The translations under genes were made by a program, and so were the position numbers. From Rusavskia elegans (taxonomy: Eukaryota; Ascomycota; Lecanoromycetes; Teloschistales; Teloschistaceae): a stretch of 64,000 nt of DNA. The DNA is taken from positions 310,001-374,000 of the forward strand of contig SAUG01000030.1 of assembly GCA_011316305.1 (NCBI GenBank). Reading direction: 5' to 3'. The notes under the pieces were generated by a model. The model was not told where the DNA came from. It saw only the letters and a list, made by a program, of their open reading frames with translations, and did not search any database. Below are positions 34,501 to 46,778 of this stretch, piece after piece (position 1 is the stretch's first letter; every line of letters begins with the position of its first letter).

Positions 34501-36772
34501 AACTTTTAAAAGTAATAATAATTATTATCTAGAAGATATATTCTAATATAATAATATCCAGAATATTTTCGAATAAAATTTTCTATTATAGAGAAAATCG
34601 AAGCCGTGTAAAAAAGTTTAAAAAAAAAATATTATCGCTAATAACGTATTTCGTATTTAAAAAAAAATCGGAAAAAGTTTAAATATATATAATATAAATA
34701 ATATTAATAGATAATATTCTATAGATATTTTATATAGTCTTCGTAGTTTACTAGATAGCTCGAGCGTAATATAAAAATAACTTTCCGCTAGATCTACCGC
34801 TATATAAGCTAATTTCTATTAATATATACTATTATCGTAATTAATTTCTATTAGAATCTAAATACTAGAATAATATATTTAAATATCCGTTAAAAAAAGA
34901 CTTTATAAAAATTATATAAATTAAAATTAAAACGTTTTAGAATAAAGAAATCTAGAAAAAAGTAGCCGATAATAAAACTTCTAAAAATAGTAGTATTACT
35001 ATTTCTATTACTAGGATTTTTAAATATTAATTTAATAACTAGAAATATCTATTTAAATTTAAAGCTCGTCTATATATTAGAAGAAACTTTTAAAATACTA
35101 AAATAAATATATACGCCGCTATACTAGCTATATATATTTTCCGAACCTTTATAGCTATTATTATTTACTTTAACTACGAGATTCAGTAGTATAATACTAT
35201 TAATATATTCGCTAATAGTAATATTAATAAGTCTATCTATATTAAATCTCTATAAAATTAGAAAAGATTAAAAATAGTTCTACTACTATTTCTATAAACG
35301 TTTTATAGATTAAAATAATTTCTAGTATTTTAGTATCGATATTTATTATTTATATTAAATAATCTAGAATTTTAAACGGTTTTTAATTCCGAATATCTTT
35401 TTATCTATAAATATATATTTCTATTTTTCTTCGTTAATAATATCGCTATTATTTTCGAAGCTAGAAACGTTAAATATATAGAAGAATTCTAGGTTAAACT
35501 ATTTAAATAATATAATATAAAATTTCTAGATAAAATTATATAATATCTAGATATTCGAATAATATATAAAAGAGAATTATATAAACTATTTCTCTACTAA
35601 AATTTCTATATCGATAAAATTATAAAAAAATATTATTTTAATTTTTTTATATAAAATTCTAGAATTCTATTAACGAGTATTAATATCTTTATAAAAAATA
35701 CTAAATAAATTATATTATAATAAATTCTCGTATATTAATAGTTCGTCGGTTTAATATAATTCGCGGCTACTATAAACCGCGTTATTATCGGGTTCGCTTC
35801 TTTTAAATTTTTAGAATTTCTTACGAATCTTTCCGAACGTTATTATATAGCTATCGAGTCTATCGTTCGGATTCTATATTATCTAGAGTATTTAAAATTA
35901 CTTTTAATTATCTATAATATCTCTATAGTAGATTTTAATAAAATATTCGTCGGTTTATCGAATATATCTTTTATAGATAATTTTAATACTCGCTATAGCT
36001 TTTTAAACTATTATTTTAAATAAATTAATAGTATTATCGATTAGAAAACCTCTAAATAAAAGATAGTTATAATAAATTTAATAGAAGCCGAACTATTCGG
36101 TACTATAATAATAATAGAAAAAGAGTTTATATAATAGAATAAATTTTTTAAAAAGATCGCTATAGATCCAAGCTATAAGCCTTTTATCGAAATCGATAAT
36201 ATATAGACTATACGAATTTTCTAGAACGTTAATTTTTAGTTTATATCTATATTTCGCTATATAGATATTTATTATTATTAGTTCCGCTAGAAAGTTTATA
36301 ATAGAAATATTTTAATTAAATATATAGCCTCCGTAGCTATTTTAATAGATAGTTTTACGAAAGTTTTTCCAATATAATATTATAAAAAGTTTATAAAATT
36401 TCTAGAATTCCAAAATATGAAATTAAATAAAGTTTTCTATAATAACGCTGCTACTACCGCTATTAATATTCAAGATCTATCTAGATCTATAGATCCGAAT
36501 AGATCTAGTTAAAAATCTTTATATACCGCTTTTAAATTATATACTGTTTTAAAATCTAGTAAATATAATTAGGCGGGATCGTATAGTAATTAATATAAAT
36601 AAAATAAAGGTTTTATAATAGTAGAACTATTATAACGGCGTTTACTATCGCTATAGTTCTAGTATTATAGATTTATCTTTATCGAGTTTCGGTTTAAATC
36701 CGAGTTTCGCTAATTTCTTTTTATTCTTTTTATACGTTAAATTCCAGCTATTGTAATTTAATATTTAGATTA

Positions 36773-36986
36773 TATAGAATTCCAAGCTGATTTTCTATAA
36801 TTATAAAAGAGTGAAGCATTTATATATATAAATATTTCCACGTTAGATTTATATTTTATTTCTATACCCGTTTTTACGATTAGTTACCGGATTGGTTAAT
36901 ATTCGAATTTATATATAATTATATAATCTAGATATATATTCGATATCTTTTAAATCGTTTATATAGTTTAGAATTCTAACTACTAT
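36773..36986 (-). repeat. LTR of the nested Gypsy element (3' LTR in its own orientation)
   Basis: This is one of two direct copies sharing the start TATAGAATTCCAAGCT and inner words GATATCTTTTAAATCG. It is AT-rich from RIP but less extreme than the pol region. Confidence 0.8.
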
Positions 36987-39900
36987 AATTTTCACTTTTT
37001 AAATAAAATATAGAGAGAAGTAAATATTTTCTAAAACTAAATAGTAATAGAAATAAAACTATAATTTAGTAATAATAAATAAAGTAAAACGAAAAGTAAA
37101 AGTTTATCATTATACGATTTATATAGAAATAAATAAATATATTAACGGAAGTTTATTATCGACTACTATAACCTCGAACTTTTTAATTTTCGAAGCTTTT
37201 CCTTTAATAATATTATCGATTATCTATTTTAATAATAGTAATAATAACTATTATAATGTATCGTATCTAACCCGGCAGTAATTAAAACTGTTATAAAGTC
37301 TTTTTAAAATAGTAAAAGATAAAGTAATAAAATAGTAATTATTATTTATAGAAATAATTTGTTATGGGACTATCTGGAAGCCTGGTATCTTCAAAGGTTA
37401 GTTGGACTTATTAGTATATCTATAAACGGAGATACAACGAGTAATTAATTAAATTTATATAAAAACAAATCAGTTTAATTACTAGAACAGTATATAGCGA
37501 TAACTAATAAATTAAATACGAGTTATAAAAGCGTCGAGTTTAGAATCTATATAGATAAATAAAATCCTCCGCTACTTAGATCGTTTATTAACTAAAACGA
37601 CTAAAGTAGTATTATTTTAGGGCGTTTACTTACTAAATCTACTAAAATCAGGGTAGTTTATAATATTTACTTACTAAAACTACTAAAATTAAAACAGTTT
37701 AAAATATTTATTTACTAAAACTACTAAAATATTCTTTAGTACTAATACTAAAGTCTTCCTATATTTCTCTACCTATTAAAGCGTAATAGAAAATCTAGCG
37801 CTATACTAAATACTACAGCGTTCCCGAAGTTACGCCGCCTATGTTTATAATATAATTACTATTTTTATATAGTAATAGAAATTATAAATTAGATATATTC
37901 GATAGAAATATCGTTTATATTAGTAGTTTTATTAATTTATTTTAGAAAACGTTATCTTTTTTAATAATTTTCGGTATTAAAATATCGAAATTTATATAGA
38001 ATATTTCGGTAAATTTAGCCCATTTATCTAGATTATATATCTATAAGAATTTAATATTATTTTTATAAAAATAAGTCGTTTTTTAGATATATATAATTTA
38101 TTTCCTTTCGAGCGATTAACTTTATTCTAGCTATATAGAATTTAAACGATTAAATTTTATAGCTTTTATACTAGTAATATTACCCGTCCCTTCGTATACT
38201 ATATAAATATATAATAGAAATTCGGAGTTATATATAATAACTATCTATAGAAATATTATTAAAGTAAATATCCGTATTTATTTTTATATAGATCGTAATC
38301 TATAATTAATATAGAATTTCTATTATAGATTTAGATCTCGTAATCTCCTAGATAATAAATAGATATAAAAGCTAGAAGTTATACGGGCGATAATATCCTA
38401 CCGCTCTTTTCTATTCTATTACGGCTGCGTCGATTATCGTCGAAGCGAATTATAGACTGTAATACTATCTAGCTCGATTCCCTATAGAGTAATAGAAGTT
38501 TCAGTTCTCTAGTTTTATCTTTTTAGACTATTATTAATAACTCTAATAGACCTAGATAAAAGGATAAACTTTCTATAATTTAAACCGAAATTTCGTTAGT
38601 AAATATAGTTAAAAGAAAAGAAGCTAGTAGTCGTCTGTTAGTTAAATTTTCGTTATATATATTAAAGGCTATAAATTCGTTTAATTATATATTTTTATCG
38701 AATACCGATTATATATAATTAAAATTTTAACTCGGTTCTATATTTTTTTTTAGAAATTATTTTCTATCTCTTCTATATCTTCGGACCTAGAAAATATATT
38801 ACTTTTACTGGCTATTTTTACTACGTAACGCTATATTTATATCTTAAAGATATAATATATAGCAGTTTAATATTAAATAAAATAATTCTAGAGCGAAAAA
38901 GAACGCGAATATACTAACTTCGACTTTACTAATAAAAATCGCTCTAATTTTTATTAAATACTTCGATTTCATCGGAGATAGTAAATATACTAAAATAGAA
39001 TAATAATAGATAATTATTTAAACTTCGGCGTAGTTATATTTAAGATATAATAATTATATTATAAAAGACGATTCTATTATATTTTAGCTTTATATTAAAA
39101 TAGAAAAAAAATCTAACTCGCCGAATTTTCGATTAAAATTTTTTAATTAAAGAATATATATTATATATATTTTAGAATAAAAGACCGTATCTTAAATTAT
39201 TATTAAATCTTTATTAAATAAAATTCTATAAACTAGTAAAAAGCTCTGTTTTAATATTATTTTAGAATTATTTATATCTTTATTTACTCTGTATTCTATA
39301 GAAAATTAATAAAAATGACTTTTTTTTAAAATAAATAAAAAGTAAAGATATTATATCTAATTTAAAAATAAAATATATTTTAAAATATACGAATATATAA
39401 AATAGTAAATAAAATTAAAAATCTAACTAATTTTTTCTCTTTCTAAAGATTTATATTTTAATATTATCTTTTTTATAGAAATTTTTTTAGATATAGATCT
39501 AAATTTAAATAAATAATTATTATATAGATTTTCCGCTAGTTTTAGCTTATAGAGTTTTTTTATTTACGTTTTTCGCCTAGCGGAAACTGTTTTAAAGTAA
39601 CTTTCTTTAATTTTCTACGTCTATAAAATATTTTTTTTCTAATAGTAATATTTTTTTCTATAAAATATTTCTTTTTATAATTTCTACTAATTAGATATTT
39701 ATTAGCTAATTTACTAGATGGTTTTAGAATATAAATATTTAAAATCTCCGTTTAAATAACTTTATATAGACTATACTAGTCAACTTCGAACTTCTATAGT
39801 TATTTAGTTCTAATTAAAACTATATCCTTTTTAATAAAAGTATTATTTTATATCTTTAAATTCTATATCTTTTTATTAGCTTTTATTTATACTATTATAT

Positions 39901-41699
39901 CTTTAAATTCTTTAGCTCGATCGCGCGAAAGAAATAGTATAGAATCGATTTTCTCGTTATATTCTTCCGGAAAAGGGCTAGAAATATTAGTCGGTAGCGT
40001 CGGATTAACGCTATATAATAAATAGAAAGATGAAAATCTAGTAGTTATATATATATAGATATATATAGTAAATAAAATCTAATTTAAATAAAGATTTTAT
40101 ATTTTTTTCGGCTATCCGATATAGTATTTAGTAAATATTTTCCCGAGAACTCTATTAAACCTTTAAATAGCGCTATTTATTTATAGATAATAAGATATCG
40201 TATCTCGATACTTAATTTCTAGCAGGCAATATATCCCGTCTATAATTAGAATCTAAAGATTTATACTTTAATTAGTAATAATTTCTTTTAAAAAACCGTA
40301 ATTATAGTAGATCCGATAGATAATAAACTCGGCTAGTATCTTTACTATTATATTTAAAAGCGACTAAACTATAGGTTATCGGATAATATAACTAATTGTA
40401 GTTATAATCTATTTATTATTCTATTCGGTTTCTAGTAAAAAACCGATAAAATCGAATTTCTAGTATTTAAAAGGATTTAATCTATCTTTCTAGATACTAG
40501 AAAGATATATTATATTTCTTTTAATATCGCGAAAAATAGTAGTAAACTAATATTCGGAATTGTATTTAATATAATATTTAATATCTTTTTTTATTTCGGA
40601 TTACTACTATTTTATATAAATAATATCTATTATTATCTTATATAAATAGTAACTATATTATTTGCAGATTTAGTTTAGAAAGTTTATATAAACCTATACT
40701 AGTATATAGGATATCTAATTATTTTAAAATAAATCCCGATACTATATTATATTATTTTTAACTCGGAAATAGTATTTATATTTTTCTAAAATACTTTTTA
40801 TCTTCGGATTATTAGATAGAGTTCTAGATTCTATATAAACTTTAACGGCGTCGTCGAATAAAAGTATACGATTATCGACTTTTTTAATAAATAGCTAGAA
40901 GTTTCCTTTTCGATTTAGAATATTTACTACTATTATTTTACTATCTAGTCTATATTTAATATCGAATTTATATCTTTTAAATTCTGTAAACTAGTAAATA
41001 AATTTTCTAGAAGATTTAATAGTAGTTTTAAAATATTATAAGTTTATATAACCCGTTCTAATAACTATAGTTATTTTTTTTTCGATATAGCAACGCTATT
41101 ACTATAGAGATTTTTTAATAGCGAGAAATTCTTATTTATAGATAGCGTAATTATATTCTATAGATATAAATATTTTATTTTCGAAAGTAATAGGCTATTT
41201 AATACTATCGATATTAATCTAATAGAAAACAGCGCTTTATTTAAAATCGGAAATATTTATTTCGATAATAAAAGATAGAATTATATCGGGTTAAATAAAT
41301 ATTTTATTATTTATTATAACGTTTTTAATTAGTTTATACGTATTTTAAACTAAAAAATTTATCCGAATTAGTTTATATTTTTTATCTTCTAAATTCTAGA
41401 TTAATTTATAGAAAGGTTTATATATTAAAGCGAAATTCTCTAAAAATCTCCGATAGTAAATATATAATTCTAAAACGAATTATATATTATATATCGTTTA
41501 TAGCGGTAGCTAGTTTCTAATAGTTTTTACTTTTGCTATATCTATATAAACTTTTTTATTACTAATAATATACTTGCAGAATTTAATATATTTCTAGAAA
41601 AACAAATATTTCGAAGATTTTATAAATAGTTAATTCTTTTCGAATACTTCTATAATAGTTTTAACGTACTATAGATATTTTTCTTTATTTTTCGAGTAG

Positions 41700-42055
41700 A
41701 TTAAAATATTATCGAGGTAAATAACGATAAAATTATTAAAAAACGGCGTAAATATATAATTTATTATAGTATAGAATATTATAGATATATTCGTTAGCCT
41801 AAATAGTATAATTAAGAATTTATATTTACCCGTTTTAGTATTAAAAGCCGTCTTTATACGATTTTTTTCGATAATATTAATCTGCTAGTAACCGTTTATT
41901 AAATTAATTTAACTAAAATATTTCGCTATTCTAATAGTATTTAGATAATTTTAAATTTTAGATAATAGATATCTATTTCTTATAGTTATACTATTAGGGC
42001 CCCGGTAGTCGATATATATACGCTAGCTGCCGTCTTTTTTTTTAATAAAAAGAAT
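41700..42055 (-). pseudogene. Gypsy reverse-transcriptase core, RIP-inactivated
   Basis: Conceptual minus-strand reading through stop codons shows the RT palm motifs KKKDGS...IYIDYRG, then TAFNTKTGKYKFLIILF and finally YLDNILIYSK. Several tryptophan/glutamine positions are TAG/TAA. The D-to-N change in the YLDD box is the G-to-A product expected of RIP on the coding strand. Confidence 0.75.
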
Positions 42056-44453
42056 AGACGTATCTTAAAGAAATTAATTTAGTCGAATTAATTTTTATTC
42101 GATAAAGTATTTAATCTAACGCTTCTGCTTTTTATTCTATTTAAAAGATAAACTATAATAAGCTCGATTAATAGATCGAGTATTACCGGTTTTAATTATA
42201 TAATCTAATAGCCTTTCCGGTAATAGTTCTATTAAAAAATTATTTTAAAAATAATTTAAAAATTTTAGGCCGAGAATTCTATTTAGTTCTATATAGCCTA
42301 TTATTTTCTAGATCGGATTAAATTATTCCGGAAAGTTAGATTCGTTTTATATAATATATAGGCAGGCCTATACGTCTTTTCTAATAAATCGTTCGAACTT
42401 TCTAAAATTAATTTTGGAAAACTCGGTCGGGATATTTTTAAAAAGTTATAATTAATATATATTCGGGGTACTATATAACCGATATATAATTCTATTTTTC
42501 TAGATTTATACTATTAGAATATTATAATTAGATATTAAATTATATTATTTCTAGAAGTCTTTTCCGAAAATTAGATTATAGTTTATATTTAATACTATAT
42601 AAAAAGTAGTAGTAGAAAAGATTTTATAAAACTATAAAAGTTTTATCGTTTCTAAAATATCTATAGTTTTATCGCTTTTATACCGTATTCTATTTAATAA
42701 CTACTAAAATTCTAATTCTAAAAAGTTAATAGAAAGTCTAGCGATATAATAGTTAGTAGTATCTAAATTAGTAAAAACTTCGAAGTAATTTCTATTAATT
42801 TCTAAATTAAACCGTATCTATTTATAAAAGTCCGGTATTCGATCTATATATAAAAGTTGTTTACTATTCTATATATCTTTAAACGACGGTATTATATTAC
42901 GGGAAGTAGTTAAAGCCTTTTTCGGCGTCTTTTTAAAAGTTATTTCTAATTTCTCGATCTTTACTTTAACTAGACCGAACTATTTTTCTACTATTAAAAG
43001 TATTTTATCGGTATTATATATACGCTCGGATATATATAATACTATTAATTTTCCGATAATCTATTATTAGCTATTACCGATAGGTTTTTTCTTTTAAAAA
43101 AAATCTATTCCGCGAGAGTATATCTCGGAATATAAACGTTCCGGTAATCTTTTTTATAGTAGTTAAACTTTCTATAATTATAGTATTTATTCGTATTATT
43201 TAATTCTTCTTGTCTACTTTATCTTTTTTAACTATTTCGGCTTCGGCCGCCTCGACCGCCTCGACTACTAATATCTATAGAGTTGATTTTAGCGATATTA
43301 GATTATTCGCCTATTAGGATAGCTATAGTACTTCGGGAACTATAGTATTTAGCGTTAATTTTCTCGAATATTATTACGGTATTTATAATATTTATTAGAT
43401 TTATTAATTATCTGCTTTATTATTATAAAGCGAGATATTATTCGATAGTTAACTAGATATTAAACTTTAGATAATCGATAAAATATTTCAAAATAGTGAA
43501 CTTGCCGACTTCGCTTTTAATATCTATATATAATTTAATAAAAGCAGAATAGTATATATTAATATCGTTAAAGATTTTAGTCTAGGCTAGTTTATAATAA
43601 ATAGCAAATATTTTTTCTAAAAAGTTCGATTTATTTTATTATTTTAAAAAGACTTTATAGAAGTATTTCTAGAAGCTTTTATCTAGGTTAGTAATCTGTT
43701 TAATATACTACAGTTTAGTATTATCGATAAAGTACTAACTACTATAGAAGATAGGATTAGAAATAATTATACTATAGAACAAATAATAATATTTATAGCG
43801 GTAGAACCAGGTATAGATAATATAGTAGTTATATTTCTAATCTTTAAAATTAGAAGATTTTTCATTATAGACGTTCTATATTATATAGAATATAATAATA
43901 TTAGAGATATTAGAAGAAATAAATCTATATAATAGCGGGTTAAAATTTCTTCCGGAAGATTTTAGTAGACTTTAGTCCAAGCTATTATAACCGGAATAAT
44001 AATAATTTAAACCGATATAGCTACTTTTATAGTTTATATAAAAATAATTAAAAAGTCGATTATATCTACTACTAGGCCTGTTTTTATTATTACTATCGTA
44101 AAAATTATTATTTCCGGGAATATCTAAAGTACCTCCGAGACTAACGTCTTTTCTAGGAATATTTTTTTCTATAATAGAAATAGTAGCGAATTAGATTGTA
44201 AATAAATCGTTTAAAAAGATTTTATAGTAGAATTTCTAATTTATATAAATTTCTAGAAAGGTTGTATTTTTATTATATATTATTATTCGCTCTATACTAG
44301 TATCGAACTAAAAATTAAAGAAATATTTTATTTAAAAACTTATATTCGAGTTAAGAGAATTTTATTTATAAAAATAGATAAAACCGGTTTAAAAAAACTT
44401 TAATAATAGAGTAAAATTAGATCGTTTATAGTCTAAAAAGTTATTACTACTAG

Positions 44454-44668
44454 TATAGAATTCCAAGCTAATTTTCTATAATTATAGAAAAATAAAATAT
44501 TAATATATATAAATATCTCTACGCTAGACCTATATTTTATTTCTATACCTACTTCTATAATTAGCGACCGGATTAGTTAATATCCGAATTCGTATATAAC
44601 TATATAATTCAGATATATATTCGATATCTTTTAAATCGTTTATATAATTCAAAACCCTGACTACTATA
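44454..44668 (-). repeat. LTR of the nested Gypsy element (5' LTR in its own orientation)
   Basis: This is the second direct copy, about 215 bp. It retains a few more C/G sites (ACCCTGACTACTA) than the left copy. Confidence 0.8.
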
Positions 44669-44833
44669 TTTATAATTTAATCTAAAATTCAAACTTTTTA
44701 ATTTCGACTTTTTCTATCTATAATATGGTTATTTCTATATTAACTAAATAGGAGGATATATACGATAATACTACTAATAAAAATTATATAAAATTAAAGT
44801 TTATCGACGTTCGCTATCGATTTTAAAAGAATA

Positions 44834-45076
44834 TAAAAATCTGCGAATATAATATTTATAGTCGATATAGAAACGATTCCGGAATACGCGATAGAAAACG
44901 GATTTCTAAAGTTATATATACTTTCTATTATAGCTAGCGTTATCTATTTAAATCTAGCGTTTATTTATTACGCGTACTATTTAACTATTTATTAATTTTC
45001 TCTTTTCCTACTTTCCAGAATATATAATATACAGTTATTTTTTATACAAATTCTCGTTCCTATATTGAAACTCACA
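44834..45076 (+). repeat. 3' LTR of the outer Copia element
   Basis: It shares CTGCGAATAT, GATACGCGATAGAAAACGG and ATTATAGCTAGCGTTAT with the 5' LTR and ends CTCACA just before CGAGA. The inner end is more RIP-mutated than the outer end, the mirror image of the 5' LTR. Confidence 0.85.
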
Positions 45077-45081
45077 CGAGA

Positions 45082-46190
45082 AGTGAACGGTAGACGTAAG
45101 AGATAAGATATAGTAGCTAGAAGGTAAAAGTAAAAAGTAAAAGGCCAAAGATTGATTACTAATAAATAGATTGATTTGTAAACTAAATTTGGCTTTGAAA
45201 ATTTATTTTTACTACTTCTACTGAAACGCTCTTTAACGTTATAGATACCAGAATTTATTATAGTATTACCGATTGCTATATAAATATCGCTGAAATTTGT
45301 ACGTGGTTTCTAGAAATCCAAGGGTTTAAACAACGTACGTTCTACGTGATATAATACGTAAATGACAATCGTGAAATATTATATACTACTGTCGACGCGG
45401 ACTGACCAACTGGTAATATACAGCAAAGTAATATCAGTATTAAATGATTACAGATTCTAGTAAAGGCAGGCTTTCAAGCCAAGTTTGTTTTGCAACCCGA
45501 TTGGTCAGTAATCTTCAGTGCCTACTATCCATAGCGTGGGCCAAGCCGGGTTCACCCACCAATCAAATAGCTATCGTAGGTAATTTCGCAGAATATATTG
45601 GCTTTCATCATACGCTAGCCCGAGTAGGAAAGTGCTGGGCTTCTGGGCCTCATGAGTGTACAGCCGAGGCCATAAAGTCCGTCCAGAGGTAACCAAGACA
45701 ACTTGTACTACTCCCTTATCAATCTGGTCTAGTGAAGCAGTGCATAAACCTCGTGCAGCACCACGACTGAATTCGGAACCCTACCTTTGATGTGATGAAG
45801 CATCCTCTGTTCCAATCAGGAGACTCATCTTTAAAACTTGGGACCAATCGAATTTCACTGATAAGCTCACGTAGTCACTCGCGGTTACAAGTAATGCCGA
45901 TGTAACTCTAGAGGTTCGACAAGCCGGTGTGATTCGGTGACCCATGATCTGTGGCGAGCGAGAAGGGTGCGCCTTTGATCAAGACATACGCACGCTATGT
46001 ATACAACACGATAACTTTTTGCGGCTGAAGAGTGTAGGGAAACTCACTTTCCGTATAGAATTGGGGTCTCGCCCTCTCTCCCCTTCGATTCTCCGCTGTC
46101 TTGGAATATTATAGGAAGTCGAGACTAGCCACAAGTGAGAGACCATCCTCGTTAATGAACCATCGCTGGCGTTGCTGGTTGCACATAGAT
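45082..46190. other. Transposon flank, partly AT-biased, no supported gene
   Basis: AT content stays raised for ~350 bp beyond the LTR and then returns to normal. A small ORF at 45444-45692 (+, 82 codons, ATG start) has no recognisable motif and is not called as a gene. Confidence 0.4.
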
Positions 46191-46442
46191 ATGTCTTCGC
46201 AAAGCAGCGACGACAAGACCCCCAGTCACCTTGACGAGACGAGCATTTATCACATAGTCGTCTCCCGCAAGCACGCACAGAAAGCCAAAAAGGGAAAGAA
46301 AGAGCAGCCGTGGACCGCTTGGGTTCCCGCCGAAAGCGGAGTTATCGTCCCCGAAGCAAGATTTAAGAAGCCCTGGGACGACTCCGAGAACGACTCTGAT
46401 AGAGGCGAGGGTGGCTGGCCGCCTCAACATCAAGCCCCATGA
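46191..46442 (+). CDS. Small hypothetical protein, Lys-rich then acidic
   Basis: This ATG-initiated ORF of 83 codons has a hydrophilic, biased composition: SSQSSDDKTPSHLDETSIYH, a basic AQKAKKGKKEQPW block, then an acidic WDDSENDSDRGEGG tail. The domain-like order suggests a real or once-real coding exon, but I do not recognise a family. It stands between a transposon and decayed accessory genes, so it may be an orphan gene or a fragment. Confidence 0.3.
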   Translation: MSSQSSDDKTPSHLDETSIYHIVVSRKHAQKAKKGKKEQPWTAWVPAESGVIVPEARFKKPWDDSENDSDRGEGGWPPQHQAP

Positions 46443-46778
46443 TGGACCAGGTATATCATTGCCAATGACCTGGAGACCCTATCTGATATTGTCAGTGAGA
46501 CTAGCTTGGACAGGAAGAGATGTTAACGTAGCATGTGGTACAGATAGATTTTTCGAAGTGTGTTTTACGTCGTTTCGTAATTGTGAAGGCAGACTTGAAG
46601 GGGCATCCTGGGCATCATGTAGTCACTAAGTACTGGATCAAATATTTGACTTCGGCTTTAATTTGTCGGTTGATTATATGATCACTGGATACTTTCCAAC
46701 AAAGTGTGCCGAACTAGTCTCCTGGTAAATTGCAGGAGTCACCATTACTCTTTTGACCATGTGAAGAATACTTGTAGA

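Larger units (their letters stand above)
36773..44668 (-). mobile_element. RIP-degraded Ty3/Gypsy LTR retrotransposon nested in the Copia element
   Basis: The element is about 7.9 kb with direct LTRs of ~215 bp (36773-36986 and 44454-44668) that both begin TATAGAATTCCAAGCT and end ACTACTATA. Comparison with the uninterrupted Copia copy places the insertion inside its 3' untranslated part, with a 4-6 bp duplication (CTTA-type) at the junctions. Read on the minus strand, RT is at ~42,055-41,700: KKKDGS, IYIDYRGPN, then a YLDNILIYSK motif in which the second catalytic Asp appears as Asn (G-to-A). An integrase-like stretch with many TGG-to-TAG changes lies downstream near 40.65-40.2 kb. The order RT then IN and the motifs identify Ty3/Gypsy. 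All frames are destroyed. Confidence 0.82.
31280..45076 (+). mobile_element. RIP-degraded Ty1/Copia LTR retrotransposon (outer element, split by a nested Gypsy element)
   Basis: The element is 13.8 kb between LTRs of ~242 bp (31280-31521 and 44834-45076). It is flanked by CGAGG (31275-31279) and CGAGA (45077-45081), a 5-bp target duplication with one G-to-A change. The interior is extremely AT-rich, full of stops, and almost without CpA/TpG, as expected from RIP. Removing the nested element leaves ~5.9 kb, equal to the second copy at 52175-58077, which aligns with it in reverse orientation. Copia identity comes from the degraded plus-strand pol near 35.4 kb (RT) and 36.0-36.3 kb. In the latter an RNase H pattern with ASK-K and a following AEAELLGA-like block is readable when RIP stops are ignored; it is clearer in the second copy. 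It is non-functional as it stands. Confidence 0.85.

Noticed and set aside
36680..36720. tRNA gene within the outer Copia copy
   Set aside because: The B-box is RIP-mutated (GGTTTAAATCC) and no acceptor stem can be formed.
31280..45076. AT-rich block considered as a centromere, mitochondrial insertion or AT-rich virus
   Set aside because: Paired LTRs, target duplications and readable Copia and Gypsy pol motifs through RIP stops explain it; no mitochondrial genes or tRNAs are present.
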